Source: UBA3537 sp038138145 (GTDB taxonomy: Bacteria > Bacteroidota > Bacteroidia > Flavobacteriales > Flavobacteriaceae). Taken from it: a stretch of DNA of 64,000 bases. Below, in pieces: positions 26,805-35,303 of the stretch. The DNA lies in assembly GCA_038138145.1 (NCBI GenBank), contig JAYQDD010000003.1:124001-188000 (forward strand), in the 5' to 3' direction. Below the pieces are notes generated by a model, which was not told the origin of the DNA, searched no databases, and was given only the letters and a program-made list of their open reading frames with translations. The position numbers and the translations under genes were made by a program. Position 1 is the first letter of the stretch; each line of letters opens with the position of its first letter.

Positions 26805-27095
26805 ATGACAAAAGCAGAAATTGTAACAAAAATTTCTAATGATTTAGGAATTGAAAAAACAGACGTTCTTGCTACTGTGGAGTCTTTTATGAATGAAGTA
26901 AAAGGATCCCTAGAATCAGGTAATAATGTATACCTCAGAGGTTTTGGTAGTTTTGTGATTAAAACTCGTGCAGAAAAAATTGGTAGAAATATTTTAAAAA
27001 ATACCTCCATCAAAATACCTGCACACAACATACCATCTTTTAAACCATCAAAAGTGTTTCTTGAAGGTGTAAAAAAGAAGGTAAAAGTCAATTAA
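26805..27095 (+). CDS. HU/IHF family DNA-binding protein
   Basis: 96 residues, one HU domain: MTKAEIVTKISNDLGIEKTDVLATVESF, then the beta-arm hallmark YLRGFGSFVIKTRAEKIGRNI with a Lys-rich C-terminus. It bends and compacts DNA in the nucleoid. The arm carries TSIKIPAHNIPSFKPSK in place of the usual KTGE-type tip, as often in Bacteroidota. It is followed 21 bases later by a 29-codon gene that may be co-transcribed. Confidence 0.93.
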   Translation: MTKAEIVTKISNDLGIEKTDVLATVESFMNEVKGSLESGNNVYLRGFGSFVIKTRAEKIGRNILKNTSIKIPAHNIPSFKPSKVFLEGVKKKVKVN

Positions 27096-27116
27096 TTAAT
27101 TATAAAAAAGGTATAT

Positions 27117-27206
27117 ATGCCCAGTGGTAAAAAACGTAAAAGACACAAGGTAGCTACGCACAAGCGTAAGAAACGTCGTCGTGCAAACCGACACAAAAAA
27201 AAGTAA
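27117..27206 (+). CDS. Tiny basic ribosomal-type protein (bS22/mS38, AURKAIP1/COX24-like)
   Basis: 29 residues, from ATG at 27117 to TAA at 27206, with 18 Lys/Arg. The first half reads MPSGKKRKRHKVATHKRKK, and a basic tail with ANRHKKK follows. The composition and the KRKxHKxxxHKxRKxRRR pattern match the C-terminal domain of mitochondrial mS38 (AURKAIP1/COX24) and actinobacterial bS22, small-subunit ribosomal proteins. It lies 21 bases downstream of HU and is followed at once by a hairpin terminator, which supports a real short gene. Ribosomal membership is inferred from similarity recalled, not searched. Confidence 0.75.
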   Translation: MPSGKKRKRHKVATHKRKKRRRANRHKKK

Positions 27207-27207
27207 A

Positions 27208-27237
27208 CTGATAAAGTAGCATTTGCTACTTTTTCAG
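27208..27237 (+). terminator. Terminator after HU and the 29-codon gene
   Basis: CTGA, a T-T mismatch, AAAGTAGC, ATTT loop, GCTACTTT, TCAG. This is a long near-perfect hairpin starting two bases after the stop at 27206; a T-rich stretch forms part of its 3' arm. Confidence 0.75.
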
Positions 27238-27345
27238 TTTTAAAATAAACGTTCATTGAAATCAAATTCATGCATTATCATTTTTTACCTATTTGATATC
27301 ATGAATTTAACGGGATAAAAATCCTGTGAAAATTAATTTTTATCG

Positions 27346-27359
27346 TGATGAATTCATCA
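27346..27359. repeat. 14-base perfect palindrome upstream of RNase G
   Basis: TGATGAATTCATCA is its own reverse complement. It lies 68 bases before the RNase G ATG in a 190-base non-coding stretch that also holds TGATATCA (27294) and a small GGAT/ATCC hairpin (about 27311-27326). It could be an operator or a leader structure. Confidence 0.45.
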
Positions 27360-27426
27360 TTGATAAAAACAAATTATTGTATCATCCATCTGTGCAACAA
27401 CAGTTGTATAGATTAAAATTAACACT

Positions 27427-28974
27427 ATGAATAAAGAATTAATCATTCGATCCAGTTCAGACAATGTTGATTTTGCCTTATTAAAAGATGGAAAACTAAT
27501 TGAATTTCAAAAGGACAAAGAGAATAATAAATTTTCTGTAGGCGATGTGTTTTTAGCCAAAGTCAGAAAATCTATACCTGGACTCAACGCTGCATTTGTC
27601 AATGTAGGGTATCATAAAGATGCATTTTTGCATTATCATGATTTAGGCCCAAAACTTCCTTCTTTGTTGAAATTCATAAAACGTGTAAGCACAGGTAAAC
27701 AAAAAGACTTTTCTCTTAAAGATTTTCCTTACGAAAAAGACATTCATAAAGATGGTAAAATTGATAAAGCTATCAATCCAAATCAATCTTTATTGGTTCA
27801 AATAGTCAAAGAACCCATATCTTCAAAGGGGCCAAGAATTAGTTCAGAACTTTCATTTGCTGGGCGCTATTTGGTACTCGTACCGTTTTCGGATCGTATT
27901 TCAATTTCTCAAAAAATTGAAAGCCGTGCAGAAAAAGAGCGTCTAAAACGACTGGTCAAAAGTATTACGCCCAAAGGATTTGGCGTCATCATCAGGACCG
28001 TTGCCAAAGGCAAAAAAGTAGCCGAACTCGACAAAGACTTGCAAAATCTATATACGAAATGGGAAACCGTATGCAAGAGTATCCCCAAAGCCCATACACC
28101 CAGCAAAGTCTTAGGGGAAATGAACAAGGCGTCCTCTATTTTGAGAGATATTTTTAACGATAGCTTTACAAAAATAACAGTAGACAATAAAGATCTATGC
28201 GACAAAATCAAAGATTATGTGTTTGAAATCGCACCACACAAAGAATCTATTGTTAAGCATTACAATTCCAAAACACCAATTTTTGAAAAATACGGAATTG
28301 AACGCCAAATAAAAACATCCTTTGGAAAAACAGTTTCATTGCCCAAAGGAGCTTATCTTATTGTAGAGCATACCGAAGCACTTCATGTTGTGGATGTCAA
28401 TAGTGGCAACCGAACAAGTAAAGAAAAAAACCAAGAAGATACCGCAATAGAAGTCAATATGATTGCAGCAACTGAACTTGCAAGGCAGTTTCGACTTCGC
28501 GATATGGGTGGTATCATTGTGGTAGATTTCATTGACATGAGTAGTGCAGAAAATCGAAGAAAACTCTTCAATCATTTAAGAGAAGAAATGAAAGATGATC
28601 GAGCAAAACACAAAATTTTGCCTCCGAGCAAATTTGGTCTTATTCAGATCACACGTCAGCGTGTTCGTCCAGAAATGAACATCAAAACAAAAGAAGCAAA
28701 TCCTAACGGAATTAATGGTGCAGAAGTAGAAGCACCCATTGTTTTGATTGATAAAATTGACCATCAACTCGATCAAATTATTAAAAAAGGACATAAAAAG
28801 GTGACTTTAAACACACACCCTTTTATTGCCGCCTTTATGACAAAAGGATTCCCATCTATTCGTTTAAAATGGTATTTTAAACACAAAAAATGGGTGAAAA
28901 TTATGCCAAGAGATGCTTACACATATTTAGAATATCGTTTTAAAAACGATAATGGCAAAACCATTAAATTGTAA
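27427..28974 (+). CDS. Ribonuclease E/G family (RNase G)
   Basis: 515 residues. An S1 domain (about 38-125), the RNase H-like/5'-sensor region, and the catalytic DNase I-like region with VVDVNSGNR and GGIIVVDFIDM (the catalytic aspartates) are followed by a small C-terminal domain. The length is RNase G-like with no RNase E scaffold tail. The enzyme cuts single-stranded RNA in rRNA maturation and mRNA decay. The zinc-link motif CPxCxGxG, expected after QITRQRVRPEMNIKT, reads NPNGING here; the whole protein has just two cysteines, both elsewhere (ETVCKS, DLCDK). So zinc-linked dimerisation as in E. coli is unlikely. It is preceded by a 220-base leader with palindromes and followed by a strong terminator. 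Confidence 0.93.
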   Translation: MNKELIIRSSSDNVDFALLKDGKLIEFQKDKENNKFSVGDVFLAKVRKSIPGLNAAFVNVGYHKDAFLHYHDLGPKLPSLLKFIKRVSTGKQKDFSLKDFPYEKDIHKDGKIDKAINPNQSLLVQIVKEPISSKGPRISSELSFAGRYLVLVPFSDRISISQKIESRAEKERLKRLVKSITPKGFGVIIRTVAKGKKVAELDKDLQNLYTKWETVCKSIPKAHTPSKVLGEMNKASSILRDIFNDSFTKITVDNKDLCDKIKDYVFEIAPHKESIVKHYNSKTPIFEKYGIERQIKTSFGKTVSLPKGAYLIVEHTEALHVVDVNSGNRTSKEKNQEDTAIEVNMIAATELARQFRLRDMGGIIVVDFIDMSSAENRRKLFNHLREEMKDDRAKHKILPPSKFGLIQITRQRVRPEMNIKTKEANPNGINGAEVEAPIVLIDKIDHQLDQIIKKGHKKVTLNTHPFIAAFMTKGFPSIRLKWYFKHKKWVKIMPRDAYTYLEYRFKNDNGKTIKL

Positions 28975-28975
28975 T

Positions 28976-29014
28976 AAAAAAGCCCTATGCATTTTTGGAT
29001 AGGGGTTTTTTTTT
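28976..29014. terminator. Terminator between RNase G gene and leuB
   Basis: A-run, GCCCTAT, loop, ATAGGGG and a nine-T run. Convergent genes flank it, and the A-run/T-run symmetry allows use in both directions. Confidence 0.85.
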
Positions 29015-29029
29015 GTCATAAGTATCATA

Positions 29030-30148
29030 TTATATTATAGTCGACTGTCCTAAATAAATATTAGAAAAATTCAAATTAGAATCTTCTGGATTATTGATAA
29101 AATCCTCAATAAAGTCACCCACTTTGCTAGTGGTTACGTTGTCGTATTTTTGATTTAAATCAGGGGTTGTAATTTGTAACTGCAACGACTTGTCTACCGC
29201 TTTTCTAATCATATCGGCCTCGTCCTTCAAATCAAAATGATCCAACAACATGGCCGCCGAAAGAATGGAGGCAACCGGGTTGGCAATCCCTTTTCCAGTA
29301 GCTTGTGGGTAAGACCCATGGATGGGTTCGAACATCGCGAACTTTTTGCCAACAGACGCAGAGGCCAAGAGCCCAATAGATCCGCCAATAACGCTGGCTT
29401 CGTCACTAATGATGTCCCCAAATAAGTTTTCGGTAAGGATCACGTCAAATTGAGTTGGGTTCAGAATCATTTGCATAGCCGCATTATCTACAAACAAAAA
29501 TGCAAGCTCTACATCGGAATATTCTTTTCCTACTTCAGTCACGACCTTGCGCCACAGTCTTGAACTTTCCAAAACATTGGCTTTATCAACAAGTGTTACT
29601 TTGTTATTTCTTTTTTGAGCCGCTTTAAAAGCAAGATGTGCAATACGCTCAATTTCTTCACGCGTATAGGTACAAAGGTCAGAGGCGGTATTGCCATCTT
29701 CACTTAATTTCTTTTCACCAAAATACAATCCACCAGTAAGTTCTCGATAGATACTGATGTCTGTACCTTTGATGATGCTTTTTTTCAGCGGTGATTTTTT
29801 AAGCAATTTGTCATACGCTTTTACAGGCCTAATGTTGGCGAACAGCTCAAGTTCTTTTCTGAGTTTTAACAATCCTTGTTCTGGGCGAACTTTGGCTGAT
29901 GGGTTGTTGTCATACTTAGGGTCGCCAATGGCACCAAACAGGATGGCATCACTTGATTTACATAAATCTAGGGTGCTCTCAGGCAAGGGATCGTTGTGGT
30001 TGTCAATAGCAATTGCACCCACATCGGCGTAGGTGTAATTGAATTTGTGGTTAAAGTTTTGCGCGATAGCATTAAGGACTTTTACAGCTTGTTCTGTAAC
30101 CTCTGGCCCAATACCATCTCCTGGGAGTACAGCGATTTTTAAGTTCAT
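29030..30148 (-). CDS. leuB: 3-isopropylmalate dehydrogenase LeuB
   Basis: 372 residues. LeuB oxidatively decarboxylates 3-isopropylmalate in leucine synthesis. Motifs are LPGDGIGPEVTEQAV at the N-terminus, RPEQGLLKLRKEL, the YRELTGGLYFGEK substrate loop, VDNAAMQMILNP, the ENLFGDIISDEAS metal site, and FEPIHGSYPQATGKGIANP. Its start overlaps the leuD stop by four bases. It ends the leuA-leuC-leuD-leuB operon. Confidence 0.97.
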   Translation of the reverse strand: MNLKIAVLPGDGIGPEVTEQAVKVLNAIAQNFNHKFNYTYADVGAIAIDNHNDPLPESTLDLCKSSDAILFGAIGDPKYDNNPSAKVRPEQGLLKLRKELELFANIRPVKAYDKLLKKSPLKKSIIKGTDISIYRELTGGLYFGEKKLSEDGNTASDLCTYTREEIERIAHLAFKAAQKRNNKVTLVDKANVLESSRLWRKVVTEVGKEYSDVELAFLFVDNAAMQMILNPTQFDVILTENLFGDIISDEASVIGGSIGLLASASVGKKFAMFEPIHGSYPQATGKGIANPVASILSAAMLLDHFDLKDEADMIRKAVDKSLQLQITTPDLNQKYDNVTTSKVGDFIEDFINNPEDSNLNFSNIYLGQSTII

Positions 30149-30741
30149 AGCGCTTGTGTTTTTTGAAGTTCGAATGCTTGAATTTTATCTTTTTTACTCA
30201 GTAAATAATCAATGTCGTCGTAGCCATTGATGAGGCATGTTTTTTTATAGGGGTCAATGTCGAAAGTTGTTTCAATTTGTGTGCCTAAAACAGCCAAAGT
30301 TTGTGCCTCAAGATTAATCTCAAATTGTACTTCGGCATTATTGTTTATGGCTGCAAAGAGTTGTTCAAGAATTTCTTCAGAAACTTGAATGGGCAACAAA
30401 CCATTGTTGAGGGCGTTTCCTTTGAAAATATCAGCGAAAAAACTAGAAACAATCACCTTGAAGCCGTACCCTGCGAGTGCCCAAGCCGCATGTTCTCGAC
30501 TAGAACCGCAACCAAAATTATCGCCAGCAACAAGAATACTACCAGAGTATTTAGTGTTGTTAAGCGCAAAATCAGGGATTAAATTGTCTTGTTTGTCGTA
30601 TCGCCAATCTCGGAATAAATTATCGCCAAACCCTTTTTTGTCTGTTGCTTTTAGAAAACGCGCAGGGATGATTTGATCAGTATCAACATTTGATATTTTC
30701 AGTGGAATCGCTGTCGATGTTAGTGTTGAGAATTTTTCCAT
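30145..30741 (-). CDS. leuD: 3-isopropylmalate dehydratase small subunit LeuD
   Basis: 198 residues, normal length. LeuD pairs with LeuC to isomerise 2- to 3-isopropylmalate. Typical motifs: DTDQIIPARFLK near the N-terminus and the GCGSSREHAAWAL swivel loop. It overlaps leuC by one base (TAATG) and leuB by four. Confidence 0.97.
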   Translation of the reverse strand: MEKFSTLTSTAIPLKISNVDTDQIIPARFLKATDKKGFGDNLFRDWRYDKQDNLIPDFALNNTKYSGSILVAGDNFGCGSSREHAAWALAGYGFKVIVSSFFADIFKGNALNNGLLPIQVSEEILEQLFAAINNNAEVQFEINLEAQTLAVLGTQIETTFDIDPYKKTCLINGYDDIDYLLSKKDKIQAFELQKTQAL

Positions 30742-32123
30742 TAATCAAATTGTTTTGAAACGTCAATAATAGTCCCTTCTACTGCTGTGGCAGCAGCAAC
30801 TAAAGGACTAGCCAAAATAGTTCTTGATCCTTGTCCTTGTCGGCCTTCAAAATTTCTGTTGGACGTCGATACGCAATATTCACCTTGAGGTATTTTATCG
30901 TCATTCATAGCCAAACACGCGGAGCAACCGGGTTGTCTCAGTTCAAATCCAGCGGCTTCGAAAATGTCTTTTAGTCCTTCTTCAATAATTTGTGCCTCTA
31001 CTTGGCGACTTCCAGGAACAAGCCATGCCGTTACATTGTCGGCTTTTTGTTTGCCTTTGATGTAATTCGCCGCTACACGAAAATCTTCTATTCTTGAATT
31101 GGTACAGCTACCAATAAACACATAGTTTATGGGCTTACCGACCAAGGATTCTCCAGCTGAAAAGTTCATATACGCCAAAGACTTCTTATCGGATTCACTC
31201 TCCGAATTAGGGATGGTTTCAGAAATTTTTATACCCATACCTGGGTTTGTACCGTAGGTAATCATGGGTTCAATATCCTCAGCATCAAAAGTATATTCTT
31301 TGTCAAAGGTTGCACCGTCATCAGTTGGTAGGGTTTTCCAGTAAGCGACTTTGTCTTCAAATTCTTTACCTTTTGGAGCAAATTCACGGCCTTTTATGTA
31401 TTCAAAAGTGGTTTCGTCTGGAGCAATCATACCGCCTCGAGCACCCATTTCAATACTCATGTTACAAACCGTCATTCGGCCTTCCATACTCATGTTTTCA
31501 AAAACTTCTCCAGCGTATTCACAGAAGTATCCAGTTCCTGAATTTGTTCCTAATTTGGAAATAATGTAGAGAATAACATCTTTGGGTAACACTCCTTTTT
31601 TTAGTGTTCCATTTACAGTTACGCGCAAGCTTTTTGGTTTTGTCAACAACAGACATTGACTGGCAAATACTTGTGCAACTTGACTGGTTCCAATTCCAAA
31701 TGCAATGGTTCCAAAAGCGCCGTGTGTAGATGTATGGCTATCACCACAAACCATGGTCATTCCTGGTTGAGTGATGCCTAATTCGGGTGCCATGACATGA
31801 ACAATACCATTGTATTTGTGGCCCAATTCATAAAGTGTGATGTTGTTTTTAGCACAATTTTTTGCCAATTGCTCCAATTGATGTCTTGACAAATCATCTC
31901 GAACAGGGAGGTGTTGGTTTTGTGTTGGTGTGTTGTGGTCTGCTGTGGCTACAATTTGGTTGGGCCTAAAGATTGGGATATTTCGATGGTTCAATTCATT
32001 AAATGCTTGAGGACTTGTAACCTCATGAATTAAATGTTTATCGATGTAAAGGATCTGTGGGCCATTGTCTATGGCGTCCACAACGTGTGCGTCCCAAACC
32101 TTATCAAATAAAGTTTTTTTCAT
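30741..32123 (-). CDS. leuC: 3-isopropylmalate dehydratase large subunit LeuC
   Basis: 460 residues of the aconitase superfamily. Motifs: VCGDSHTSTHGAFG, and the 4Fe-4S ligands in FIGSCTNSR and in CSACLAMN. It needs an Fe-S cluster for catalysis. It lies 6 bases after leuA and overlaps leuD by one base. Confidence 0.97.
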   Translation of the reverse strand: MKKTLFDKVWDAHVVDAIDNGPQILYIDKHLIHEVTSPQAFNELNHRNIPIFRPNQIVATADHNTPTQNQHLPVRDDLSRHQLEQLAKNCAKNNITLYELGHKYNGIVHVMAPELGITQPGMTMVCGDSHTSTHGAFGTIAFGIGTSQVAQVFASQCLLLTKPKSLRVTVNGTLKKGVLPKDVILYIISKLGTNSGTGYFCEYAGEVFENMSMEGRMTVCNMSIEMGARGGMIAPDETTFEYIKGREFAPKGKEFEDKVAYWKTLPTDDGATFDKEYTFDAEDIEPMITYGTNPGMGIKISETIPNSESESDKKSLAYMNFSAGESLVGKPINYVFIGSCTNSRIEDFRVAANYIKGKQKADNVTAWLVPGSRQVEAQIIEEGLKDIFEAAGFELRQPGCSACLAMNDDKIPQGEYCVSTSNRNFEGRQGQGSRTILASPLVAAATAVEGTIIDVSKQFD

Positions 32124-32129
32124 GTTAAA

Positions 32130-33299
32130 TTAGCGGAGTTCGTTATAAATTGAACTGGATTCTATAATGTTATGAATGTCGTTGTCTTCTACTTCTTTTT
32201 TGGCATCAGCATATTTTAAGAAGTCTTTATAAACGACATCTAATTGTAGTTTTGTTAATTCGTAACCCACATTTTTTGCTCGGTAGGCCAAGGCAGCACG
32301 ACCACTTCTTGCGGTGAGAACAATAGCGGATTCAGTTACCCCTACGTCCTTTGGGTCTATAATTTCGTATGTTTCTCTATTTTTTATCACACCATCTTGA
32401 TGAATTCCAGAACTATGTGCAAAGGCATTCGCTCCTACGATGGCTTTGTTGGGTTGCGCATGAATTCCCATATGTTCAGAAACGAGTTGGCTTAATCCAT
32501 AAAGCATTGATGTGTTTATGTTGGTGTCTAAATTTAGGTATGGGTGTTGCTTCATGATCATCACCACTTCTTCTAAAGCGGTGTTGCCTGCACGTTCACC
32601 AATTCCGTTGATGGTACATTCAATTTGTCGTGCGCCATTAATAGCCCCTTCAATGGAATTTGCAGTAGCGAGACCTAAATCGTTATGGCAATGACATGAT
32701 AAAATGGCTTTATCTATACCCTTTACGTTTTCTTTTAGGTATTTAATTTTTGCGCCGTATTCATGAGGGAGACAATATCCAGTCGTATCAGGAATATTAA
32801 GTACAGTAGCACCGGCTTTGATAACTTCTTCGCAAACTTTGGCTAGAAATTCATTGTCTGTCCTTCCAGCATCTTCGGCATAAAATTCAACATCCTCTAC
32901 AAATGATTTTGCATAACGTACTGCAGCTACAGCTCGTTCAATAATTGCTTCTCTATTTGATCTAAACTTAAATTTTATGTGCGAATCTGAAGTGCCAATC
33001 CCTGTATGTATGCGTGGTTTTTTTGCATGTTGTAGTGCTTCAGCTGCTACTTTTATGTCGTTTTCTACAGATCTTGTGAGTCCACAAACCGTGGCATTTT
33101 TTACGATTTTTGAAACGGCTTCAACTGAAGTAAAATCTCCTGGGCTAGACACAGGAAAACCGGCTTCAATAATATCGACCCCCAATAAATCCAACTGCTC
33201 AGCAATGATTACTTTTTGGTCTGTATTTAATTTACACCCAGGAACTTGTTCCCCATCGCGTAGGGTTGTATCAAATATTTGGACGTTTGTGTTGGACAT
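32130..33299 (-). CDS. leuA: 2-isopropylmalate synthase, short form without regulatory domain
   Basis: 389 residues. A DRE-TIM aldolase-type barrel starting QIFDTTLRDGEQVPGC, with AEDAGRTDNEF, SCHCHNDLGLATANS (metal His) and SGIHQDGVIKNRETYEI. It condenses acetyl-CoA with 2-ketoisovalerate as the first committed step to leucine. Classical LeuA is over 500 residues, with a C-terminal allosteric domain that binds leucine. That domain is missing here, so control of the operon may be transcriptional or enzyme inhibition may differ. The leuCDB context argues for LeuA rather than homocitrate or citramalate synthase, but the subgroup is not proven. Confidence 0.9.
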   Translation of the reverse strand: MSNTNVQIFDTTLRDGEQVPGCKLNTDQKVIIAEQLDLLGVDIIEAGFPVSSPGDFTSVEAVSKIVKNATVCGLTRSVENDIKVAAEALQHAKKPRIHTGIGTSDSHIKFKFRSNREAIIERAVAAVRYAKSFVEDVEFYAEDAGRTDNEFLAKVCEEVIKAGATVLNIPDTTGYCLPHEYGAKIKYLKENVKGIDKAILSCHCHNDLGLATANSIEGAINGARQIECTINGIGERAGNTALEEVVMIMKQHPYLNLDTNINTSMLYGLSQLVSEHMGIHAQPNKAIVGANAFAHSSGIHQDGVIKNRETYEIIDPKDVGVTESAIVLTARSGRAALAYRAKNVGYELTKLQLDVVYKDFLKYADAKKEVEDNDIHNIIESSSIYNELR

Positions 33300-33447
33300 A
33301 TGTGTAAATATATTATATATTGGCCATACGAATTTAATTTTTTTGAAAAATTTAACCTAAAGTATTTTTAATAATTTTACGATGTTTATTCTTTAGTATT
33401 GAAAATTAATTAACTGATTTTCAAATAATTATGTCTATTTTTAAATT

Positions 33448-34989
33448 ATGACTAAACCGCAAAAAGACAACCTTTTTATTTTGATAAGATCGCTTTCTAA
33501 GTCTGAAAAGAGGCAATTCAAGCTTTACATTGGGCGTCTTGGGGTGAATGAGGACTCTAAATTTCTGTTGTTATTTAAAGTCATGGAAAAACTAAAGACC
33601 TACGATGAAGCTGCTATATTGAAAGAAGGATTTGTCAAAAAGCAACAGCTTTCAAACTTAAAGGCGCATTTATACAAGCAAATTTTGATCAGTTTGCGAC
33701 TAAATCCATCGCATCAAAATTTGAGAATCCAACTAAGAGAGCAGCTTGATTTTGCTACCATTTTGTACCACAAAGGATTGTATAAACAAAGTTTAAAAAT
33801 TCTTGATAAGGCAAAAACTCAAGCCATTACAAATCAAGAAAAAAATATTGCTTATGAGATTGTTGAATTGGAAAAAGTTGTTGAATCTCAGTACATCACA
33901 AGGAGTTTGAGTAATAGAGCCGACGAATTGACGGTTCAAGCCAAGATGTTGAGTCGCCAAAACCTAATTGCCAGTAAATTATCCAATTTATCGCTACAGC
34001 TTTATGGTTTATTTCTGAAAACGGGTTATGTCAAGAATGATGCTGAATATCAAAAGGTAACAGAATATTTCAATAATCGTTTGCCTAAATTTGAACTAAA
34101 TGAGCTTGGTTTTAGAGAAAAATTGTGGCTTTACAAATCTTATCTTTGGTATAGTTTTCTTGTTCAAGATTTCAAATCGTGCTACAAATATTCCAGAAAA
34201 TGGGTTGATTTGTTTTATGACAATGAAGGGATGATTCGTTTGAATCCTGTGTTTTTTTTAAGAGGATATCAATATCTTTTGGAAGCTTTATTTTTTATTA
34301 AACACCACAAAAAATTTAAAAAAGCATTGCGAGAATTGGAGCAAATTGTTCAAAAGCCATGGTTTCCGCATGACGAGAATATAGATGGATTGGTGTTTTT
34401 ATATGTATACTCTAACAAGATTAATTTACATTTTATCGAAGGAACTTTTAAAGAAGGTCTGCCCTTAATCGATAAAGTGCTTCTGGGATTACAAGCGCAT
34501 GCCGATCAAATTGACGAACATCATGTCATGGTTTTCTATTATAAAATTGCAAGCTTGTATTTTGGAACTGAGGATTACGAAAATGCCATAAAATACCTTT
34601 CAAAAATAATAAACAATAAATCGCTTCAAATGCGGGAAGATTTGCTTTGCTTTTCTCGTATCCTAAACCTTGTAGCGCATTATGAAGCAGGTGAGGATTA
34701 CGAATTGGATCGTTTGATAAAAAACACCTATAAGTTTCTAATTAAAATGGAGGATTTATATGCAGTTCAACGCGAAATGGTGACTTTTTTGAGGGGTCTT
34801 GGCGATATTTATCCACACCAATTGAAGGCTGCATTTAAAGCACTTCATCAAAAATTACTGACTTTCGAGAACCACCCTTATGAACGTCGTGCCTTTTTAT
34901 ACCTTGATATTATTTCATGGCTCGAGAGTAAAATAGAAAATAAATCTACAGCAGATATAATTAAAGAAAAATTTACTAAATCTAAATAA
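33448..34989 (+). CDS. Large alpha-helical repeat (TPR-like) protein, unknown function
   Basis: 513 residues, no signal peptide or membrane segment. The N-terminus (FILIRSLSKSEKRQFKLYI) and the central part are amphipathic helices with TPR-like spacing (ILYHKGLYKQSLKILDKAK, YKIASLYFGTEDYENAIKY). The protein is rich in Lys, Leu and Tyr. It looks like a cytosolic helical solenoid of the kind common in Bacteroidota genomes, function unknown to me. It is a single gene between the divergent leu operon (148 bases) and the metY riboswitch. Confidence 0.78.
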   Translation: MTKPQKDNLFILIRSLSKSEKRQFKLYIGRLGVNEDSKFLLLFKVMEKLKTYDEAAILKEGFVKKQQLSNLKAHLYKQILISLRLNPSHQNLRIQLREQLDFATILYHKGLYKQSLKILDKAKTQAITNQEKNIAYEIVELEKVVESQYITRSLSNRADELTVQAKMLSRQNLIASKLSNLSLQLYGLFLKTGYVKNDAEYQKVTEYFNNRLPKFELNELGFREKLWLYKSYLWYSFLVQDFKSCYKYSRKWVDLFYDNEGMIRLNPVFFLRGYQYLLEALFFIKHHKKFKKALRELEQIVQKPWFPHDENIDGLVFLYVYSNKINLHFIEGTFKEGLPLIDKVLLGLQAHADQIDEHHVMVFYYKIASLYFGTEDYENAIKYLSKIINNKSLQMREDLLCFSRILNLVAHYEAGEDYELDRLIKNTYKFLIKMEDLYAVQREMVTFLRGLGDIYPHQLKAAFKALHQKLLTFENHPYERRAFLYLDIISWLESKIENKSTADIIKEKFTKSK

Positions 34990-35014
34990 TTTAATTAATT
35001 TTTTTAGAAAAAAA

Positions 35015-35047
35015 TTTGGTTTTTAAATTTTTATATTTGAATATTTG
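35015..35047 (+). promoter_or_regulatory. Promoter of the metY operon
   Basis: TTTG at 35015 and a TATATTTG box at 35032 with a second TATTTG overlapping at about 35042. It lies 30-45 bases upstream of the riboswitch, so the aptamer would be near the 5' end of the transcript. The spacing to the first box is short (13). Confidence 0.5.
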
Positions 35048-35076
35048 CATGCACAAAGTTCAAAAATTTAGTGAAA

Positions 35077-35188
35077 TGTTATCAAGAAAGACCGAGGGAA
35101 TAGACCCGTTGAAGTCTTAGCAACCCTCCATACGTTGGAGAAGGTGCTAAATTCTACTTTTTATGCTTTCATAATCAGATAGATAACA
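35077..35188 (+). promoter_or_regulatory. SAM-I riboswitch upstream of metY
   Basis: S-box aptamer. Closing helix P1 pairs TGTTATC (35077) with GATAACA (35182). The conserved core is present: AGACCGAGGGAATAGACCC, then GAAGTCTTAGCAACCCTCC, then GGAGAAGGTGCTAAATTC. It senses S-adenosylmethionine and would lower expression of metY-metX-metZ when SAM is plentiful. Downstream, CATACT/AGTATG followed by a T-rich stretch (35192-35226) could be a weak terminator. The remaining 75 bases to metY are AT-rich with nothing else clear. Confidence 0.93.
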
Positions 35189-35303
35189 GGACATACTCAT
35201 GCAAGTATGGCTCATTTCTTTTTAACATTTTTCTATAAGATTCACCAGCAATGGTGTATTTGACTTTTGTTTTAATTTATTATTAACTCAAAAAAATAGA
35301 AAA

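Noticed and set aside
26789..27091. 100-codon open frame antisense to the HU gene
   Set aside because: It is a shadow of the HU coding sequence on the other strand, with no promoter and no family resemblance.
27207..27426. Possible tRNA or small RNA gene in the gap before RNase G
   Set aside because: No cloverleaf, no CCA or T-loop sequence was found; only palindromes and a terminator.
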